Source: JBBSAT01 sp044223665 (GTDB lineage Bacteria; Myxococcota_A; Polyangia; Polyangiales; Sandaracinaceae). From it: 64,000 nucleotides of DNA. Location: the NCBI GenBank assembly GCA_044223665.1, contig JBGALT010000002.1:83589-147588 (forward strand). The letters are read 5' to 3'. Below are positions 52,393-58,053 of the stretch, one piece after another. The position numbers and the translations under genes were made by a program. How positions within the stretch are numbered: position 1 is the stretch's first letter; every line of letters starts with the position of its first letter. Under the pieces are notes generated by a model. That model was not told the origin of the DNA and made no database searches. It was given only the letters and a program-made list of their open reading frames with translations.

Positions 52393-53280
52393 CTACTTCG
52401 TCTCGGCCGCGGCGCGCACGTGGGTCGCGCCGTCGGCGGTGCCGAGAACGCCGTAGAGCTCGGGGCGCCGATCGCGGAAGAAGCCCCAGCTCGCGCGGTA
52501 CTCGGCGATGGCCGCGCGATCGAAGGTGGCGATCGCCGCGCCCTCTTCGTCGCGCCCGAGCTCGGCCTTCTTGTCGCCGCGCATGTCGCAGCAGAACGAG
52601 CTGCCGTAGAAGGTCTGCCAGTCTTCCTTGCCGATGCGGTTGGCGGCGACGACGGGCGTCGCGTTGCTCACCGCGTGCCCGATCATCGCGCGCTGCCAGG
52701 GGTCCTTCGTGTCCACGCCGTTCGGCTCGGCGCCGATGGCGGTCGGATAGAAGAGGACGTCGGCGCCCTGGAGCACCATCGCGCGCGCGCACTCCGGGTA
52801 CCACTGGTCCCAGCAGATCCCGACGCCGAGCGTGCCGAACGCCGTCTTCCACACGCGGAAGCCGGTGTCGCCGGGGCGGAAGTAGTACTTCTCTTCGTAG
52901 CCGGGCCCGTCGGGGATGTGGCTCTTGCGATAGAGGCCGAGCACCTCGCCACGCTCGTCGATCATGGCGAGCGAGTTGTAGTAGGCCTGCCCCGCCTTCT
53001 CGAAGAACGAGATCGGGATCACGACCCGCAGCTCCTTCGCGATCTTCGCGAAGCGCGCGATCGTCTCGTTCCCCTCGAAGGGGCGGGCCCACCCGAAGAA
53101 GGTCTCCTTCTCCTCCCGACAGAAGTAGGGGCCCTCGAAGAGCTCGGGCGGCAGGATCACGTTGGCGCCCCGCACGGCGGCGTCGCGCACGTGCTGCTCG
53201 ATGCGCGCCACGTTCTCTTCGCGGCTGCCGCCGAGCGGACACTGGATCGCTGCCACCGTGATGTGCGTCGCCGAGGACAT
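52393..53280 (-). CDS. aguB: N-carbamoylputrescine amidase
   Basis: A 295-residue nitrilase-superfamily protein, the usual length. The Glu-Lys-Cys triad is visible: Glu in ILPPELFEGPYFCREEKE, Lys in LGLYRKSHIPDGPGYEEKYY, and Cys in LGVGICWDQWYPECARAM. The PELFEGPYFC and EKYYFRPGDTGF segments are diagnostic of AguB. It converts N-carbamoylputrescine to putrescine, CO2 and ammonia, completing the route begun by the deiminase at 45937. The two genes are 5.4 kb apart, separated by unrelated genes. Confidence 0.92.
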   Translation of the reverse strand: MSSATHITVAAIQCPLGGSREENVARIEQHVRDAAVRGANVILPPELFEGPYFCREEKETFFGWARPFEGNETIARFAKIAKELRVVIPISFFEKAGQAYYNSLAMIDERGEVLGLYRKSHIPDGPGYEEKYYFRPGDTGFRVWKTAFGTLGVGICWDQWYPECARAMVLQGADVLFYPTAIGAEPNGVDTKDPWQRAMIGHAVSNATPVVAANRIGKEDWQTFYGSSFCCDMRGDKKAELGRDEEGAAIATFDRAAIAEYRASWGFFRDRRPELYGVLGTADGATHVRAAAETK

Positions 53281-53307
53281 GGTGACGCGAGGCTTAGCAG
53301 ACGCGCG

Positions 53308-53754
53308 TCAGCTTGCGTGGCTCGAGGCGGGCCGAGCGACGTAGCGCACGAGGTTGTCGAGCGTGCGATCGGTGCCGGCCGCCACGCCGAGCTGCACGAA
53401 GTGGGCGAGGTGCTCCTTGGACGCGCAGCGAATCGTGACGTGCATCCGCGTGCCGGAGCCATGGCTCTCGAGCGTGACGGTGCCGACCGAGCCCATCGAC
53501 TCGAAGACCAGGCGCCCGGGGCGATCGATCACGACGTACTGGCCCGCGAAGGGCGGGCTGTGGCCGACGTTCACGAAGCGGAACGCGCCGCCGACGCGCA
53601 GATCGATCTCGCACGAGACCAGGGGTGCACCGGTGGGGTCCCACCAGTCCGAGATGCGCTCGGGGCGCGTCCATGCATCGAACACTTCCTCGCGCGGGGC
53701 GGCGAGCGTGCGCTCGAAGGCGAGGGTCAGCGTCGGCTCGTCGATCGTGTGCAT
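53308..53754 (-). CDS. SRPBCC/AHSA1-family protein
   Basis: The ATG at 53754 (MHTIDEPTLTLAFERTLAAP) gives 148 residues; GAAGAAGGAGAAG upstream is a purine-rich ribosome site. AHSA1-type markers are present: REEVFDAWTRPERISDWWDP, EIDLRVGGAFRFV, FAGQYVVIDRPGRLVFES and MHVTIRCASKEHLAHFVQL. The start codon shares one base with the stop of the ArsR-type gene (TGATG), a common regulator/SRPBCC pair in which the second protein binds a small hydrophobic molecule. Confidence 0.85.
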   Translation of the reverse strand: MHTIDEPTLTLAFERTLAAPREEVFDAWTRPERISDWWDPTGAPLVSCEIDLRVGGAFRFVNVGHSPPFAGQYVVIDRPGRLVFESMGSVGTVTLESHGSGTRMHVTIRCASKEHLAHFVQLGVAAGTDRTLDNLVRYVARPASSHAS

Positions 53755-54116
53755 CACTTCTTCTCCTTCTTCCGGGTCGTGGTGGTGGGGCGAGGACTGG
53801 CGGCGAGGTGCGCCTCGAGGCGATCGAAGCGGCGCTCCCATCGGGCGCGAAAGGGAGCGAGCCACGCCTCGACCTCGGCGAGGGGCCCGCCGACGACGAG
53901 GCTGCGCGGCCTCCGCTGCGCGTCGCGGTCGGAGGTGACGAGGCCTGCCTCCTCCAGCACGCGCAGGTGCTTGGAGATGCTCGGCTGCGCCATGTCGAAG
54001 GGCGCCGCGAGCTCGGAGACCGTGGCGTCGCCCCGGGCCAGGCGCGCCAGCATCGCGCGGCGCGTGGGATCGGCCAGCGCCGCGAAGATCAGATCGAGTC
54101 GTTCGGTCTTGTTCAT
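53754..54116 (-). CDS. ArsR-family transcriptional regulator
   Basis: The ATG at 54116 (MNKTERLDLIFAALADPTRR) gives 120 residues. The winged helix is clear: LADPTRRAMLARLARGDATV, SELAAPFDMAQPSISKHLRV, LEEAGLVTSDRDAQ. There are no Cys metal sites, so it belongs to the non-metal branch that is usually paired with an SRPBCC protein, as here. The C-terminal helix ends in a Lys-rich tail. A palindromic A+T-rich site overlaps the region just upstream of its start. Confidence 0.88.
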   Translation of the reverse strand: MNKTERLDLIFAALADPTRRAMLARLARGDATVSELAAPFDMAQPSISKHLRVLEEAGLVTSDRDAQRRPRSLVVGGPLAEVEAWLAPFRARWERRFDRLEAHLAASPRPTTTTRKKEKK

Positions 54117-54125
54117 AGCCAAACA

Positions 54126-54135
54126 GCTATATAGC
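54126..54135. promoter_or_regulatory. Palindromic promoter site of the arsR-type gene
   Basis: GCTATATAGC is a perfect palindrome 10 bp upstream of the start codon, in otherwise G+C-rich DNA, flanked by two direct copies of TAGCC-N-ACAG. It may hold the -10 region and an ArsR operator together. Confidence 0.4.
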
Positions 54136-54176
54136 CGACAGGCTTCGTCGTCAAGCGCGTCGCGTGGGCGCGTGTC

Positions 54177-54350
54177 TCAGGTGTGGGCCCGCCACCAAGC
54201 CAGGAGCTCGACGCGGTTCGAGGTGCCGGTGCGCTCGTAGAGCCGCTCGAGGATCTTCGCCCGCAGACAGAAGATGCAGATCGCGCGCGTGTAGAGGGTG
54301 ACGGGTCGCATGAGCCGACGGTGTGCCTCTGTCTCGCGACGAGCGATCCG
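54177..54350 (-). pseudogene. Possible LuxR-type helix-turn-helix remnant
   Basis: The minus strand reads LERLYERTGTSNRVELLAWW and then a stop, like the last helix of a LuxR/NarL output domain; RRETEAHRRLM a little upstream recalls the opening of that domain. The middle does not match and no receiver domain precedes it, so it is at best a decayed fragment. The surrounding 490-bp gap (54117-54608) otherwise holds only the promoter of the AgmX-like gene. Confidence 0.35.
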
Positions 54351-54608
54351 CCGATCGGCGGACAGTCGCAGAGCGAGCGGGGCCTCGACCTCGGCTTCGT
54401 GGCGGACGCCGCGATCGGGCCCGATCACCTCGAGCGCGCGCGCCGAGCTCGCGATCGCGTCCGCGTGACGCAACGTCGAGCGCTCGTTTGGGCCGTAACA
54501 CTCGGCGTAACACCCGTCTTTTTCCGATCGAAGGCGGAACTTCCGCGCGTTTTCGAGGTCGATCTCCTGGCACGCGCGCTGCTCATCACCGCGTCGGAGG
54601 TCATCGTC

Positions 54609-55958
54609 ATGGAACGCAATGCGGAGCTGGGTTTCTCGGTCGAGGTCGTGCAGTGCTGGAAGGGCCAGCCGCTGGACGTGGAGCTACTGACCCTCGATCG
54701 CCCGCGTCGCATCGCGATCGGTGAAGCGGGTCGCTTCCTCCTCCCGATCGGCACCAGCTTCGATCTCGTCGTCGTCGACGAGAGCGGCCGCGCGATGGTG
54801 AGCGTGCCGGCGAGCGCGACGGCGCTCGTGAGCGAAGGGGAGAGCACGCGCGAGATCGGCGCGGACGCCACCGACCGCGTGCTCGTGGTCGGTGCGCAGA
54901 CGAGCATCGAGGTCGCGATCGCCGACATGACCTTCTTCGTGCGCCCCGTCGCCAAGGAGAAGGAGAAGTTCGCGGCGCCGCTCTTCGACGGCACCGGCGC
55001 GCGCTGGATCGCGGCGGCGTTCGCCTTCCACGCGGCGCTGCTCATGACGTTCTTCCTCATGCCGCCGGACGCGAGCGCGCTCTCGAACGACCTGACCGGC
55101 GAGCAGGCCCGCTACATCCAGGTGCACCTCGATGCGATGCAGGTCACGCCGCCGCCGCCCGCGCCGGTCACCGGCGGTGATGCGTCGGACAGCGACGCGA
55201 CCTCGTCGGCGCCGGCCTCGGCCGACGGTGGTGGTGAGTCGCCCGTCCCGGCCGTCTCGGGAGGCCCCGGCCGCCCGCACCGCGCGCCGCAGACGATCCT
55301 CGCGCCGACGCGCGAGACCATCGAGGGTCTCAGCACGTTCAGCCAGCTCTCGCAGGTCTTCGCGTCGATGGACGGCGACGACTCGCCCTTCATGACGGGC
55401 AACCTCCGCGACGCGGGCCCCGGCGGCCCCGGCGACGCGCTGATCCCGGGCGGCCTCTTCGGCCCCGGCCCCGGCGGCCTGCACATGACGCAGGGCCACG
55501 GCACCTGCATCGGTGATCACTGCGGCGAGGGCACGATCGACCAGGGCGGCCTCGACACGCACGGCGGCCGCCACGTCGGCCCCGGCCCCTCGCTCACCGA
55601 TCGCGCCCCGCACGAGACCACGCCCGAGATCCACATGTGCGCCGCGTCGGATCCGAGCTGCGGCCGCTCGGTCGGAGGCCTGACCCGCGAGCAGATCCGC
55701 TCGGTCATCGCGCGTCACCGCAACGAGGTCCGCTTCTGCTACGAGCAGGCGCTCGTCGGCCACCCCGAGCTCGAGGGCCGCGTCACGGTCGGCTTCCAGA
55801 TCGCGCAGGACGGCCACGTCGCGACGAGCCAGGCGCAGGGCCTGGCGGGTGTGGATGGCTGCGTCGCCCAGGCCGTCCAGCGCTGGCACTTCCCCGCCTC
55901 GGCGAGCCCCACCGCGGTGAGCTACCCCTTCGTGCTCGAGTCGTCCGCGGCGGAATGA
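54609..55958 (+). CDS. AgmX/PglI-like protein with a TonB-type C-terminal domain
   Basis: The ATG at 54609 (MERNAELGFSVEVVQCWKGQ) has GGAGGT seven bases upstream; the longer frame is not supported. Of 449 residues, about 1-135 are strand-rich and cytoplasmic, followed by a membrane helix (WIAAAFAFHAALLMTFFLM). A Pro/Gly/Asp-rich region with Cys pairs (GTCIGDHCGEG, MCAASDPSCG) follows. The C-terminal domain has LTREQIRSVIARHRNEVRFC, ELEGRVTVGFQIAQDGHVAT and QRWHFPASASP, as in AgmX/PglI gliding proteins. It may span the envelope. Its 3' end is repeated at 57866. Confidence 0.78.
   Translation: MERNAELGFSVEVVQCWKGQPLDVELLTLDRPRRIAIGEAGRFLLPIGTSFDLVVVDESGRAMVSVPASATALVSEGESTREIGADATDRVLVVGAQTSIEVAIADMTFFVRPVAKEKEKFAAPLFDGTGARWIAAAFAFHAALLMTFFLMPPDASALSNDLTGEQARYIQVHLDAMQVTPPPPAPVTGGDASDSDATSSAPASADGGGESPVPAVSGGPGRPHRAPQTILAPTRETIEGLSTFSQLSQVFASMDGDDSPFMTGNLRDAGPGGPGDALIPGGLFGPGPGGLHMTQGHGTCIGDHCGEGTIDQGGLDTHGGRHVGPGPSLTDRAPHETTPEIHMCAASDPSCGRSVGGLTREQIRSVIARHRNEVRFCYEQALVGHPELEGRVTVGFQIAQDGHVATSQAQGLAGVDGCVAQAVQRWHFPASASPTAVSYPFVLESSAAE
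55936..55958. repeat. 23-bp direct repeat, left (end of AgmX-like gene)
   Basis: The last 23 bases of the gene, including its stop codon (coding ESSAAE-stop), are identical to 57866-57888. The hipBA module lies between the copies. Confidence 0.9.
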
Positions 55959-55995
55959 CCCGCTCGCGCTCGCTCGATTGAACCAGCGCAGAGGA

Positions 55996-56021
55996 GGCCC
56001 GCGGAGATCCCGCGGGCCTTT
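55996..56021 (+). terminator. Rho-independent terminator of the AgmX-like gene
   Basis: GGCCCGCGG (55996-56004) pairs with CCGCGGGCC (56010-56018) across a 5-nt loop and is followed by TTT, 38 bp after the stop codon. Confidence 0.75.
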
Positions 56022-56028
56022 CGCGTGT

Positions 56029-56100
56029 GAAGCCGATCGGCGACAATGTGCGAAGGAAGCCGATCGGCTACATTCGAGGTTGGTAGCCGATCGGCTACAT
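56029..56100. promoter_or_regulatory. Triple operator for HipB
   Basis: AGCCGATCGGC occurs three times, centred at about 56036, 56063 and 56090, exactly 27 bp apart. The third copy is extended to the perfect 16-bp palindrome GTAGCCGATCGGCTAC (56083-56098). The array lies between the upstream terminator and the hipB start at 56122, where autoregulatory sites of HipB-type repressors are expected. Confidence 0.75.
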
Positions 56101-56121
56101 CTTCGATATCCTGCACAAACG

Positions 56122-56406
56122 ATGATCCATACCCCGAACGAGCTCGGCGCCGCGCTCAAGAGGCGCCGTCGCGAGCTCGGCATCTCGCAGGCGGCTCTCG
56201 CGAAGAGCGTCGGGGTGAGCCGACCGTGGATCGTCGACATGGAGCGCGGCAAGCCACGGCTCGAGATCGGGCTCGTGCTCCGGACGATCCGCGCGCTCGG
56301 TCTCGAGCTACGACTGCTCGAGGCACGCGCGACCTCGGCGACGGCTGGGCTCGGTGTCGAGCCCATCGACATCGACGCCGTAGTCGATGCGGCGAGGCGA
56401 AGATGA
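56122..56406 (+). CDS. hipB: HipB-like antitoxin/XRE-family repressor
   Basis: The ATG at 56122 (MIHTPNELGAALKRRRRELG) gives 94 residues. The XRE helix-turn-helix is standard: LGISQAALAKSVGVSRPWIV, DMERGKPRLEIGLVLRTIRA. The C-terminal tail (VEPIDIDAVVDAARRR) is the part that would contact the toxin. It overlaps hipA by four bases (ATGA), the typical toxin-antitoxin arrangement, and should repress the pair through the three palindromes upstream. Confidence 0.88.
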   Translation: MIHTPNELGAALKRRRRELGISQAALAKSVGVSRPWIVDMERGKPRLEIGLVLRTIRALGLELRLLEARATSATAGLGVEPIDIDAVVDAARRR

Positions 56407-57848
56407 GTGCCGAGCTCCTGGCCGTCCACGACGGCGGAACGATCGCGGGCCGATTTCGCGAGGACCACCGCGGCCGACGAACGTTCGTGTACGACGAGTC
56501 GTGGCAGGCGTTCGAGGGCGCGATCGCGCTTTCGGTCTGCATGCCCGTGTCCCTGCTCGAGCACGATGGCGCGAAGGTCGACGCGTGGCTCTGGGGCCTC
56601 TTGCCGGACAACGAGCTGGTGCTCGAACGGTGGGCGCAGACGTTTCAGGTCTCCGCGCGCAATCCGTTCCGCTTGCTGTCTCACGTGGGGATCGATTGTC
56701 CCGGTGCGTTCCAGCTCGTGTCGGAGGAACAGTACCTGCGGCTCTCCACCGAGCCGCACGGCTCGATTGCCTGGCTCGACGAGCGGGAGATCGGGGAGCG
56801 CCTCGCGGACGTTCGGCGCGACCCCTCTCGCACGCGAAGGGCGAGCGACGCAGGCCAGTTCAGCTTGGGCGGCGCACAGCCCAAGATCGCGCTCTATCGC
56901 GAAGGTGATCGATGGGGTGTGCCTTCCGGTCGACGACCCACGACCCACATCCTCAAGCCGCCCACCGGCGCGCTCGAAGGGTTCGCCGAGAACGAGCACT
57001 TCTGCTTGCGGCTCGCCGCCGCGCTCGGTCTCCCGGTCGCGCGCTCGGAGCTTCGGCAGTTCTCCGGGGAGTCATGCATCGTCGTAGAGCGCTTCGATCG
57101 CGCTTCGACGGCGGCGATGGCCTCCGCTGCCGCGGCCCGAGCGGCCGAGCTGGCCGCCTCGGTGGCGGAGTCTGCTCTCGCGGCAGATCCCGAGCGGGCG
57201 GCCAGTGGAGCTGCCGATGCAGCTGCTCGCGCCGCCGACGCAGCGGCGAGGGCCGAGGCGCTCGGCAAGCTCGCAGAGAGCCGGCCCGTCCTTCGTCTCC
57301 ACCAGGAAGACATGTGCCAGGCGCTTGCAGTCCATCCCGCGCGGAAGTACCAGAGCGATGGCGGACCCACGCCCGCGGCGATCGCCGACCTACTCCGCAG
57401 CTCGTCGAATCGATCACGCGATGACTTGCTCGCGTTCGTCGACACACTCGCGTTCAACTGGGTCATCGCCGGGACCGACGGGCACGCGAAGAACTACGGG
57501 CTCCTCCACGCGGCGCGCGGACGGGTGCGTCTCGCTCCGCTCTATGATCTGGCGACGGCACTGCCGTACCGGTCGATGCACCCGAGAAAGCTCAAGCTCG
57601 CGATGAGCATCGGCGGTGAGTACCGGATCGACGCGATCGAAGGCAGGCACTTTCGAGCGCTCGGGTCCGCTCTCCACGTCGATCCGGACCACGTGATCGA
57701 GCGTGCGCGCTCGCTCGCTCGCCAGACGGCCGACGTGGTATCGAGCGTCGGGCGCGAGCTCCGCGAGGCCGGCCTGGAGCACCCGATCCTGGCCTCGCTG
57801 TCGATCGCCATCGCCGCCCGCGCGGCGGCCTGCGCGGCCCGGCTCTGA
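56403..57848 (+). CDS. hipA: HipA-like Ser/Thr kinase toxin with an Ala-rich insertion
   Basis: The product is 481 residues, starting MSAELLAVHDGGTIAGRFRE. HipA motifs are in place: WLWGLLPDNELVLERWA, NPFRLLSHVGIDCPGAFQLV, the P-loop FSLGGAQPKIAL near residue 154, THILKPP, VVERFDR, RLHQEDMCQAL, then TDGHAKNYGLL near residue 358 with catalytic Asp and Asn, and LYDLATALPY. Between VVERFDR and RLHQEDM (about residues 233-296), where relatives have a short loop, there is an Ala-rich helical insertion (MASAAAARAAELAASVAESA). HipA kinases phosphorylate aminoacyl-tRNA synthetases or other targets and halt growth. Confidence 0.88.
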   Translation: MSAELLAVHDGGTIAGRFREDHRGRRTFVYDESWQAFEGAIALSVCMPVSLLEHDGAKVDAWLWGLLPDNELVLERWAQTFQVSARNPFRLLSHVGIDCPGAFQLVSEEQYLRLSTEPHGSIAWLDEREIGERLADVRRDPSRTRRASDAGQFSLGGAQPKIALYREGDRWGVPSGRRPTTHILKPPTGALEGFAENEHFCLRLAAALGLPVARSELRQFSGESCIVVERFDRASTAAMASAAAARAAELAASVAESALAADPERAASGAADAAARAADAAARAEALGKLAESRPVLRLHQEDMCQALAVHPARKYQSDGGPTPAAIADLLRSSSNRSRDDLLAFVDTLAFNWVIAGTDGHAKNYGLLHAARGRVRLAPLYDLATALPYRSMHPRKLKLAMSIGGEYRIDAIEGRHFRALGSALHVDPDHVIERARSLARQTADVVSSVGRELREAGLEHPILASLSIAIAARAAACAARL

Positions 57849-57865
57849 CGCCGAGGCCTTTCTCG

Positions 57866-57888
57866 TCGAGTCGTCCGCGGCGGAATGA
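57866..57888. repeat. 23-bp direct repeat, right
   Basis: Exact copy of the end of the AgmX-like gene, 18 bp after the hipA stop. It is followed by a second hairpin terminator, as the original is. Confidence 0.9.
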
Positions 57889-57927
57889 GTCGAGATCGTT
57901 GGAAAAAGACGCGGGGAAGTCGAGAGG

Positions 57928-57955
57928 CCCCCGGGAAGGATCCCGGGGGTCTTTT
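57928..57955 (+). terminator. Rho-independent terminator after hipBA
   Basis: CCCCCGGGA (57928-57936) pairs with TCCCGGGGG (57941-57949) across AGGA, followed by TCTTTT. Confidence 0.8.
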
Positions 57956-58053
57956 GCGTGGTCGGAGCGTAAGATCGGCGCGGAATCGTTTCCGATCCAC
58001 CCAACACGGGAACGAATTCGCGAGTCGATCGTCAGAAGAGGTCGGGACCCAGC

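Noticed and set aside
54183..54608. N-terminal extension of the AgmX-like protein
   Set aside because: The frame is open but lacks a plausible start; the ATG at 54609 has a strong ribosome site and precedes the first structured strand.
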